Shown piece after piece: positions 36,376 to 43,698 of a stretch of DNA of 64,000 nt. The stretch is from an uncultured Prevotellaceae bacterium. Its GTDB lineage: Bacteria; Bacteroidota; Bacteroidia; Bacteroidales; Bacteroidaceae. Numbering within the stretch: the first letter of the stretch is position 1; each line of letters begins with the position of its first letter. Where the stretch lies: contig CACZDV010000014.1 of the NCBI GenBank assembly GCA_902780025.1, forward strand, positions 1 through 64,000. Direction: 5' to 3'. The translations under genes were made by a program, and so were the position numbers. The notes beneath the pieces were generated by a model. The model was not told the origin of the DNA. It saw only the letters and a program-made list of their open reading frames with translations, and searched no databases.

Positions 36376-38083
36376 AGACATTCATCTGACAGTGGTTACA
36401 ATCGAACGCTAAGCGGAAGCGCCGCCCGTCGCCCATGCGCAGGAAGAGCGGCTCGTGCCACGACGGCCGCCGCCCGCCCCGCCGCACGCAGTAGCCCAAC
36501 GAGTAGCGCAGGCAGTGCCGGCACTGCATGAGCGGCTCGCCAGGGGCAGCGTCCCCCCCAATAGGGTCTGTAAGGCCCATAGGCCGTATAGGGCTTATAG
36601 GGCTAGACCTTATAAGGCCCATAGCCTCCACCAACCTGCGCCGCAGCTCAGCCAGCTGGCTGCTGGGAACGAAAAAGCTGAAGCCATCCGCCAGCTCCAC
36701 CCCCTCACACTCGTAGGGCGTGCCCCCCAGCTTGGAGAGCTGCCGCACTATGTTGTCGCGCTGCGGCTTCTCGGCCGTCTGGTGAGGGCAGTCGATGGTG
36801 GCCTCGGCACCGTCGGCCGTCAGCCGGAAGCCCGTCGGCGTGGCGCTGAGCCGCATGGTGACGGGAATTTTTCGCTCGCTGCTCGGCCGCGACAGCACGC
36901 GCTCAAACTCCATGTCGTTGTTACGCCAGAGCCGCATGCCCGGACGCAGCGTCGCCGGCATCTGCTGCGGAAACAGCCGGTTGCCCTCGGCACGGTTCAC
37001 ACGGAAGCCCTCCAGTTTTCGCGCGCGTACATTATTTATATATATATAGCACAGCCCGTCGCCATTGGCAAACCGCGCCGTGCCCGCCACCGTCAGCGAA
37101 CGGCCGCGAATCTCCTTCACCGTGCCCACATACTCGCCCATGGCCTTCGGCGTGTCAGGCGAGAAAATGTCGGGCTGACGACCGTGCAGGAAGTAGTTGG
37201 TAAAGCCACGGTTAAACGTCTTCTCCAGACGGGGAGTGAACGTGTAGCGGCAACGGCCGCGCGACGCACGCCGGTACTCACCCGGGTGGCGGCTGACGAT
37301 GGCATTCAGCGCCTCGCTGTAGGCCGCCGTCACGTTCTTCACGTAGGCCACATCCTTCAGCCGGCCCTCAATCTTGAACGACGTGGCACCGGCATCCACC
37401 AGTTCCTGCAGGTGTGCCATCTGGTTCAGGTCCTTCAGCGACAGCAGGTAGCGGTCTTTCTCTATCACCTCGCCGTCGGCATCCAGCAGGTCGAAGGCCA
37501 TGCGGCACACCTGCGCACAGGCCCCGCGGTTGGCCGAGCGGCCGAAGCAGTGCTCGGAAATGTTGCACCGTCCTGAATAGCTGACGCACAACGCCCCATG
37601 CACGAAGACCTCGAGCGGCATGTCGGGCACCGCCTCGTGAATGGCGGCAATCTCGCTCACCGACAGTTCGCGCGCCAGCACCACGCGGCGGAACCCCGCC
37701 TCGCGCAACTGCCGCACCCGCTCAGCCGTGCGGTTGTCGGTCTGCGTCGAGGCATGCAGCGCAATGGGCGGCAGCTGCTCAGCGAGCAGCGCCATGTCCT
37801 GCACCAGCACCGCATCGACACCCGCTTCGTACAACTGCCAGATGAGCTGCCGCGCGGGCTCCAGCTCGTCAGCATGCAGCAGCGTGTTCACCGTGGCAAA
37901 CACTTTGACGCCGTACTGGTGGGCATAGGCGCACAGCTGGCGGATGTCGTCAACCGAATTGCCGGCAGCTACGCGGGCCCCGAAACGCTCAGGGCCTATA
38001 TACACGGCATCGGCACCGTGGTCAACGGCAGCAATTCCGCACTCCAGATTCTTTGCAGGGGCAAGCAGCTCAAGTTCTGTCAT
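36362..38083 (-). CDS. U32-family peptidase-like tRNA/rRNA-modification protein
   Basis: This 573-residue protein starts MTELELLAPAKNLECGIAAVDHGADAVYIGP, the U32 family opening. The segment VFVHGALCVSYSGRCNISEHCFGRSANRGACAQVCR carries the conserved cysteines thought to bind an Fe-S cluster in RlhA/TrhP-type members. By family, C5-hydroxylation of tRNA uridine or rRNA cytidine is more likely than proteolysis. Near residue 505 the sequence contains a repeat-derived insert (SSPISPIRPMGLTDPIG), followed by a Cys-rich C-terminus (CRHCLRYSLGYC ... CNHCQ). Its start touches the metA stop, so the two are coupled. Confidence 0.85.
   Translation of the reverse strand: MTELELLAPAKNLECGIAAVDHGADAVYIGPERFGARVAAGNSVDDIRQLCAYAHQYGVKVFATVNTLLHADELEPARQLIWQLYEAGVDAVLVQDMALLAEQLPPIALHASTQTDNRTAERVRQLREAGFRRVVLARELSVSEIAAIHEAVPDMPLEVFVHGALCVSYSGRCNISEHCFGRSANRGACAQVCRMAFDLLDADGEVIEKDRYLLSLKDLNQMAHLQELVDAGATSFKIEGRLKDVAYVKNVTAAYSEALNAIVSRHPGEYRRASRGRCRYTFTPRLEKTFNRGFTNYFLHGRQPDIFSPDTPKAMGEYVGTVKEIRGRSLTVAGTARFANGDGLCYIYINNVRARKLEGFRVNRAEGNRLFPQQMPATLRPGMRLWRNNDMEFERVLSRPSSERKIPVTMRLSATPTGFRLTADGAEATIDCPHQTAEKPQRDNIVRQLSKLGGTPYECEGVELADGFSFFVPSSQLAELRRRLVEAMGLIRSSPISPIRPMGLTDPIGGDAAPGEPLMQCRHCLRYSLGYCVRRGGRRPSWHEPLFLRMGDGRRFRLAFDCNHCQMNVYGED
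36555..36632 (-). repeat. 9-bp repeat tract inside the U32 gene
   Basis: Reverse-strand units near AGCCCTATA and GGGCCTTAT, in frame, encode SSPISPIRPMGLTDPIG. The tract separates the main U32 body from a Cys-rich C-terminal segment. It is the same 9-mer class as in metH and the ABC-F gene. Confidence 0.75.
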
Positions 38084-38085
38084 AG

Positions 38086-39003
38086 TCACTCAATCTTGTT
38101 GATGTCGTACGGCGTCTCCTGATAGACGTAATAGTTAATCCAGTTGCTGTAGAACAAGTTGGCATGGGCACGCCAGCTCACTATAGGCTCGTTGTCAGGA
38201 TCGTCACCACGGTAGTAGTTCTGGGGGAGCTCCACGTCGTCGCGCACGTCCTTGTCACGCCGGTATTCCTTGTCGAGCGTGTTGGGCGCATACTCCAAGT
38301 GGCCGGTGATGAAGAATTCACGGCCGCCGCGCGCCATGACGATGCTCACGCCACAGTCGTCGGAATCAGCAATGAGCTGCAACTCCTGATGCGCAAGAAC
38401 ATCCTCACGCCGAATCTCCGAATGGCGGCTGTGCGGCATGTTGAACACGTCGTCGAAACCACGGAAAATGGGGAGCTGCGGCATCAGCGGACGCTGGCGG
38501 AAGATGCCAAACATCTTCTTCGGGAGCGGATACTTCGGTATGCCGTAATGATAGTAAAGTCCGGCCTGGGCAGCCCAGCAGATGTAGAGCGTACTGGTGA
38601 CGTGGGTCCGCGCCCAGGCAAAGATGCGCTGCATCTCGTCCCAGTAGGTCACCTGTTCGTAATCGAGCGACTCCACGGGGGCGCCGGTAATAATCATGCC
38701 GTCGAACTTCTCGTCCTTCATCGCCTCGAAGTCGCGGTAAAACATCATCATGTGCTCTATCGGCGTATTCTTGGGCGTGTGGCTCTTCAGTTTCATGAAG
38801 TTCACTTCAATCTGCAGCGGTGTGTTCGACAATAGTCGAATCAGGTCTGTCTCCGTCGTAATCTTCAGCGGCATCAGGTTCAGTATGACCATCTTCAGCG
38901 GGCGAATGTCCTGCATGTGGGCACGCGAGTAGTCCATCACGAAGATGTTCTCATGCTTCAGCAGCTCTATGGCGGGCAGTTTGTCGGGTAGTCTTAAAGG
39001 CAT
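38086..39003 (-). CDS. metA: Homoserine O-acyltransferase (MetA), predicted acetyl-CoA-specific
   Basis: This 305-residue glutamine-amidotransferase-fold enzyme makes the first committed step of methionine synthesis by acylating homoserine. Catalytic Cys142 (ICWAAQA), His235 and Glu237 (GHLEYAP) are present. Residue 111, which sets donor choice in characterised MetA proteins (Gly for succinyl-CoA, Glu for acetyl-CoA), is Glu here in GAPVESLD, so O-acetylhomoserine is the predicted product. It lies only 10 nt after the PP2C gene and overlaps the U32 start. There is no room for a riboswitch in front of it. Confidence 0.93.
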   Translation of the reverse strand: MPLRLPDKLPAIELLKHENIFVMDYSRAHMQDIRPLKMVILNLMPLKITTETDLIRLLSNTPLQIEVNFMKLKSHTPKNTPIEHMMMFYRDFEAMKDEKFDGMIITGAPVESLDYEQVTYWDEMQRIFAWARTHVTSTLYICWAAQAGLYYHYGIPKYPLPKKMFGIFRQRPLMPQLPIFRGFDDVFNMPHSRHSEIRREDVLAHQELQLIADSDDCGVSIVMARGGREFFITGHLEYAPNTLDKEYRRDKDVRDDVELPQNYYRGDDPDNEPIVSWRAHANLFYSNWINYYVYQETPYDINKIE

Positions 39004-39013
39004 CTTCTCTCTC

Positions 39014-39760
39014 TCATTCTACATTAATTACACATACGGAGACATTGTCGAAGCCGCCGGCATCAACCGCTGCCTTGCACAGCCTGCTGGCATCGGCACC
39101 CGAGGCGAGCAGCTCCTCGATTTCTTCATCGTCAACCATGTCGTTAAGCCCGTCGGAACACAGGACGTAGGTGTCGCCAGCCTGAATCTTGCCCGTGAAC
39201 TCGAACATGTCGATATAAGACGACTTGCAACCTCCGCCAATGCAGTTGGTGATGATGTTGGAGTGCTTCTTCGTTCCCAGCATGTTATTGAGCGAGTGGT
39301 CGGTTGACAGCTGGGTCAGCTTACCGTCACGGAACTGGTACAGACGGCTGTCGCCGCAGTTCACCCAATAAACCTTATGCCCGTAAAAAATAAGGCCCAC
39401 GAGCGTAGTACCCATATCAGCTAACGAAGGATTACCGAACCCTCGGGATGCAATGGTCTTATTGATGGATTCCAGCCAGGCCACCATGGCCTCGTTCAGT
39501 TCGCTCGGCGACAGCGACACCGGAAGATCGTTCAGGTAGAAATGCAGACTTGACAGCGCTTCCTGGCTGGCTACCTCACCGGCATTATGGCCTCCCATGC
39601 CGTCGGCCAAGGCTATCGTAAAACGGTCGAGCGCCTCCACGTCTATTTCCGTACGATAAGTATCATTCCTGATAAACTTATCCCATACGAGAATCATGTC
39701 CTCGTTATTACTTCTGATGCAGCCTACGTGACTGGCTGCAGTAATACTTAATTTTTTCAT
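39014..39760 (-). CDS. PP2C-family Ser/Thr protein phosphatase
   Basis: This 248-residue metal-dependent phosphatase has an N-terminal SHVGCIRSNNEDMI, metal-binding DGMGGHNAGEVAS (motif 2), GDSRLYQFRDGKL with the TDHS motif, and LCSDGLNDMV. The terminal DNVSVCVINVE ends the fold. All metal-ligand Asp residues appear present. It is the natural counterpart of the kinase at 43695-46676 in the same operon. It follows the FHA gene by 39 nt and precedes metA by 10 nt. No membrane segment, so cytoplasmic. Confidence 0.94.
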   Translation of the reverse strand: MKKLSITAASHVGCIRSNNEDMILVWDKFIRNDTYRTEIDVEALDRFTIALADGMGGHNAGEVASQEALSSLHFYLNDLPVSLSPSELNEAMVAWLESINKTIASRGFGNPSLADMGTTLVGLIFYGHKVYWVNCGDSRLYQFRDGKLTQLSTDHSLNNMLGTKKHSNIITNCIGGGCKSSYIDMFEFTGKIQAGDTYVLCSDGLNDMVDDEEIEELLASGADASRLCKAAVDAGGFDNVSVCVINVE

Positions 39761-39799
39761 CTTAACTGATTACACAAACTTTTTACCTTTCTCTGTTAT

Positions 39800-40378
39800 T
39801 TAACCTATGCTGACCTGCATGCTGACGTTGGCCAGAGTGACAATATCGCCATTCTTCAGCGACATGGGCACGTCGGGCATCAGCGCATGATCGTTCAGCT
39901 TCGTTCCGTTTGAGGAATGCTTGTCAATGATACTCCACCCCGTCTCGTTGTTATAGACCAACTGTGCATGAACACCCGATACATACATGTTGTTCTGGAA
40001 GTACTGGGTGTAGGGTCCCTGCCGCCGGCCTATCATGGCACCGTTCTGACCAACAATGCGAATGTCGAGATGGTCATTGTATAACGTCATGACGGGAATG
40101 TGATACTGGCTGCCGGACGTAATGACCGGAGTTCCGGAGGAGACTGACTGCGCCGTGACGCTGCGGGCCGTGAACGAAACGCCTAACGATGTTTGCTGCA
40201 GGCTGTTCCTCTTCTGCTCCAGCTCCTCGGCACTGATCATCAGGTTACCGCAATAAATACAGCGGCGGCCCTTACCCACTCTTCCGCAACTGCTGCAATA
40301 GACCAAAGCCTGGCCACACTGGTCGCAGAATCGTGCGCCGTCGTCAATTTCTTCCTTACATGTCGGACATATTATCAT
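39800..40378 (-). CDS. FHA-domain protein with double zinc ribbon
   Basis: This 192-residue protein has at its N-terminus CPTCKEEIDDGARFCDQCG and CSSCGRVGKGRRCIYCG, two Cys4 zinc ribbons (residues 4-44). A linker follows, then an FHA phosphothreonine-binding domain (about 105-190) with IGRRQGPYTQ, VSGVHAQL, the SSNGT core and LKNGDIVTLAN. The conserved Gly-Arg, Ser-x-x-His and Asn-Gly residues are present, so phosphopeptide binding is expected. Its start overlaps the AAA+ stop by 4 nt. Probably an adaptor that docks to targets of the operon kinase. Confidence 0.93.
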   Translation of the reverse strand: MIICPTCKEEIDDGARFCDQCGQALVYCSSCGRVGKGRRCIYCGNLMISAEELEQKRNSLQQTSLGVSFTARSVTAQSVSSGTPVITSGSQYHIPVMTLYNDHLDIRIVGQNGAMIGRRQGPYTQYFQNNMYVSGVHAQLVYNNETGWSIIDKHSSNGTKLNDHALMPDVPMSLKNGDIVTLANVSMQVSIG

Positions 40379-43300
40379 AGTTCTATATCTTTTATGTCAT
40401 CTGGCTCTATCAATTGGTAAGTTTCCGTCGTCACCTCTGACGGAGGCAGCGAGGCAACGCGCAAGGATAACTGCTGAACAGTAGCGTCCAGCAGATTGCG
40501 CATCTCGCGGGCATTGCCGAATGAGCTGTCCTTGTTGACAACCATGCGGCAGATTATGTCCATCAACTTAAACTCGGCAGCCGGCGACAACGAGTATTGT
40601 TCCTTGGCTGCCATCTTCTTGAAGATAGCCAGTAATTCGTCTTCGTTATAATCTTCTATGTGCAGTTTGTGAGTGAAGCGGCTCGCCAGTCCGGGGTTCA
40701 CTGCCATGAACTCCTCCATCTTGTCCTTATAACCGGCAGCAATGACCACAAACTTACCGCGGTCATCCTCCATGCGCTTCATCAATGTGTCAATAGCCTC
40801 CTTGCCATATTGGTCGTTGCCGTCACTCAGCGTGTAGGCTTCGTCAATGAACAACACGCCACCCATTGCCTTGTCGCACATGCTGTTGACAATCTTCGGC
40901 GTTTCGCCCATATACTTTCCTACCAGCGTGGAACGGCTGGCCTCAACGACTCTCGACGTGGGGAGTATGTCCATGCTCTGCAGCACCTCGCCCATCTTAC
41001 GGGCTATCGACGTCTTACCTGTGCCCGGATTTCCCGTCAGCACAAAATTCATTGACAACTGCTGAACCTTTCCGGCACCCATCGCTGCGCGCTGTTTCAT
41101 AAACATGCTCTGCACAGCCAGTCGGCGTATCATGTTCTTCACTGAGCGCATACCCACAAACTCATCCATCTCGTTGAGCACTTCGTCCAACGGACGTGCG
41201 GCTTCGCTCTGGGTCATGGGCAGGTCGTCAACGGTAATGGCATACATATCCGCCTCATTAAACTGCGGATTGTTCACCTCGTTGATCAATCGCTGACTTT
41301 GCTTTTCCACTGCCTCATCAAACAACCGCCGTGCCTCGCGGGCATTGCCGAAGTTCTTGTCACGACGCAAATACAGCTGTTCAAACTGCCTGTGTACGGC
41401 ATTCTGGGCATCTGCATCAAGTGTAAACTTCTTCTCCTTTGCCAGATTAAGGAATATCTCCGTCAGTTCATCGGGCGTGTAGTCGTCAAAATGTATCGTC
41501 TGGGTGAAACGGCTCTTCAGTCCCGGATTAGAGTCAATGAAGTCGTGCATCTGGTCGGTATAGCCGGCAACAATACAGATGAACTTTCCGCGATCGTCTT
41601 CGAGTCGCTTCAGCAAGGTGTCAATGGCCTCAGAACCGAACGAGTCACCATCACCCGACTTCAGGGTGTAGGCCTCGTCAATAAACAGCACGCCGCCCAA
41701 GGCAGAGTCAATGAGCTGATTCGTCTTAATGGCAGTCTGGCCACTATAGCCTGCCACCAGCTTGCTTCGGTCAGCCTCAACCAACTGACCACGCGAAATG
41801 ATGCCCAACGTCCGGAACACATCAGCCATGATGCGGGCAACGGTTGTCTTGCCTGTTCCAGGATTACCCGTAAAGACGTAATGCTTTCCCTGGAACGTTT
41901 TCTGCTCGCCACGCATGACCTGAAGATTCAGGAAGGCAGAGAGATTCGAAATTTCTTTCTTTACCGACTGAAGGCCTACCAGCCCGTTCAGTTTCTCCAA
42001 GCACTCCGTGTAGCTCACAGCCTTCGGTGCCTCGTAAGGAATATCCCCAACCTGAATGGTCATCAGCTCGACATCGGACAACGATGACATGTTATTCTTC
42101 TGCAACCGTTCTGCCTGCTTATTACATATCTTGTCAAAGAGCTGACGAATGGTACGTCCGTTAGCAAAGTTCTTATCGCGCACATTGTAGAGTTCGGTTA
42201 TCATCTTACGGGCAAGTTCTTCAGCATCGTGGCTGAAGACGTACTTCTTATCCTTGGCGAACAACAGCATAATCTGGAACAATTGCTCGGGCGTATAGTC
42301 TTCTATGTCGAGGAAATAGTTGAAACGGCTCCTGAATCCAGGATTGACGCGGAACAGATTTTCCATCTCCATGCGGTAGCCGGCAGCTATGACCACAAAC
42401 TTCCCGCGGTCATCCTCCATGCGCTTCATCAGCTTCTCCAGCACCTGGGCTCCCTGGTTGTCACGCTCGCCGGCAGAGTTTAACGGTGCCAAGGTGTAAG
42501 CCTCGTCAATAAAGAGGATGCCGCCCATAGCCTTATCACAAAGACGGTCAACAATCTTGGGCGTTTCACCCTGATAGGGGCTGACCATTTGTGCGCGGTC
42601 AACCTCCACCACATGTCCGCTGTCAAGATAACCGATGGCAGCAAGTATCTCGCCCAGCTTTCGGGCGATGGTCGTCTTACCCGTACCGGGGTTACCCGTC
42701 AGTATGATGTGCATGCCCATCTTTTCCTGCTCACCTAAGCCACGTTCCATTCGCTGAAGGCCATTCTGAATGGCAAAGGCCATTTCGCGAACCGCCTTCT
42801 TGACGGAATCCATGCCTATAAACCGGTCAAGGTCGCCCAGTATGTCGTCCAAGGTACGAACCGGCGGCACATAGCCCCGAATGTCCTGTTCCTCCACACA
42901 TGAGCCTAACGAGCCTCGCCCGATGTAAGCCGTAAAGATGTCTTCTGCCGTCTTGCTGGCTATATGAGCAAAGCCAAAGGTTTCGTCCTTGGTCTTCACC
43001 TGATGCTTGAAGTAGCGCAGCAACTTATCGTTGGCATCCAGCGTAAACTCATTAAGACCATACTTGGCGTTCAGCATCATCTTACAGATTTTGTAGAGAT
43101 CCTGAGCACTCTTTTCCGGAAGCCGGAAGGTATATTTAAAGCGGTTGGCAACAGCGGGGTTGCTGACAAGGAAATCCTCAAGTCCCTTCGGCAGTCCGGA
43201 AATGATGACGATGGGGTTGTCGTCCCAATGATCCATTTCCACAAAGAGCTTGTCCAGCGGATTGACCTGATTAGAGTACTTGTCGGGCAACAGCTTCTGC

Positions 43301-43698
43301 ACATTGTCGAAGAACAAAATACCATTACGGGCTTTCTTGATATTATCGTCCCACTTATCGACAAAGCGTGAAAAGTCAACAGCATCAACAATGGTCAGTT
43401 TGGGCTTTTCTATTATTTTATGCTGATAGAAATAATCGCGCAGCACTTCCGCCAGCATGGTCTTGCCGGTTCCAGTTTCTCCTATAATAATGGCGTTGAG
43501 ACTGAGCCGTACTGAGGCAATGTCCTTACGCGAATGAAGGAAAGTGTAGGTATCGACTATTGTCTTCAGCTGAGCCTTCACGTCGTCCAGCCCGACTAAC
43601 TTGTCGAGCACATTCGACGAGACAAGCGGGTGTCCACACCACTTGCAGAACTTGGCTATTGACCGGTTTTCCTTATGACAATAATCGCAATTCATCAT
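40375..43698 (-). CDS. Four-module AAA+ ATPase of the CbxX/SpoVK type with N-terminal zinc ribbon
   Basis: This 1107-residue protein has a zinc ribbon at 4-21 (CDYCHKENRSIAKFCKWC), then four AAA+ modules. Walker A motifs are at 73-80 (GETGTGKT), 335-342, 611-618 and 889-896 (each GNPGTGKT). Walker B is LFIDEA in modules 2-4, but FFDN (129-132) in module 1, which lacks the catalytic Glu. Modules 2-4 resemble CbbX/CfxQ and SpoVK, which remodel proteins. Each is preceded by a GLxxVK-like linker. Overlaps of 4 nt join it to the kinase and FHA genes. No transmembrane segment, so cytoplasmic. Its substrate is unknown. Confidence 0.92.
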   Translation of the reverse strand: MMNCDYCHKENRSIAKFCKWCGHPLVSSNVLDKLVGLDDVKAQLKTIVDTYTFLHSRKDIASVRLSLNAIIIGETGTGKTMLAEVLRDYFYQHKIIEKPKLTIVDAVDFSRFVDKWDDNIKKARNGILFFDNVQKLLPDKYSNQVNPLDKLFVEMDHWDDNPIVIISGLPKGLEDFLVSNPAVANRFKYTFRLPEKSAQDLYKICKMMLNAKYGLNEFTLDANDKLLRYFKHQVKTKDETFGFAHIASKTAEDIFTAYIGRGSLGSCVEEQDIRGYVPPVRTLDDILGDLDRFIGMDSVKKAVREMAFAIQNGLQRMERGLGEQEKMGMHIILTGNPGTGKTTIARKLGEILAAIGYLDSGHVVEVDRAQMVSPYQGETPKIVDRLCDKAMGGILFIDEAYTLAPLNSAGERDNQGAQVLEKLMKRMEDDRGKFVVIAAGYRMEMENLFRVNPGFRSRFNYFLDIEDYTPEQLFQIMLLFAKDKKYVFSHDAEELARKMITELYNVRDKNFANGRTIRQLFDKICNKQAERLQKNNMSSLSDVELMTIQVGDIPYEAPKAVSYTECLEKLNGLVGLQSVKKEISNLSAFLNLQVMRGEQKTFQGKHYVFTGNPGTGKTTVARIMADVFRTLGIISRGQLVEADRSKLVAGYSGQTAIKTNQLIDSALGGVLFIDEAYTLKSGDGDSFGSEAIDTLLKRLEDDRGKFICIVAGYTDQMHDFIDSNPGLKSRFTQTIHFDDYTPDELTEIFLNLAKEKKFTLDADAQNAVHRQFEQLYLRRDKNFGNAREARRLFDEAVEKQSQRLINEVNNPQFNEADMYAITVDDLPMTQSEAARPLDEVLNEMDEFVGMRSVKNMIRRLAVQSMFMKQRAAMGAGKVQQLSMNFVLTGNPGTGKTSIARKMGEVLQSMDILPTSRVVEASRSTLVGKYMGETPKIVNSMCDKAMGGVLFIDEAYTLSDGNDQYGKEAIDTLMKRMEDDRGKFVVIAAGYKDKMEEFMAVNPGLASRFTHKLHIEDYNEDELLAIFKKMAAKEQYSLSPAAEFKLMDIICRMVVNKDSSFGNAREMRNLLDATVQQLSLRVASLPPSEVTTETYQLIEPDDIKDIEL

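Noticed and set aside
39004-39013. SAM riboswitch upstream of metA
   Set aside because: Only 10 nt separate metA from the PP2C stop, so there is no room; no riboswitch core was seen upstream of metH either.
40375-43698. Rubisco activase CbbX
   Set aside because: Modules resemble CbbX, but there are four in one chain plus a zinc ribbon, and no Rubisco genes are nearby.
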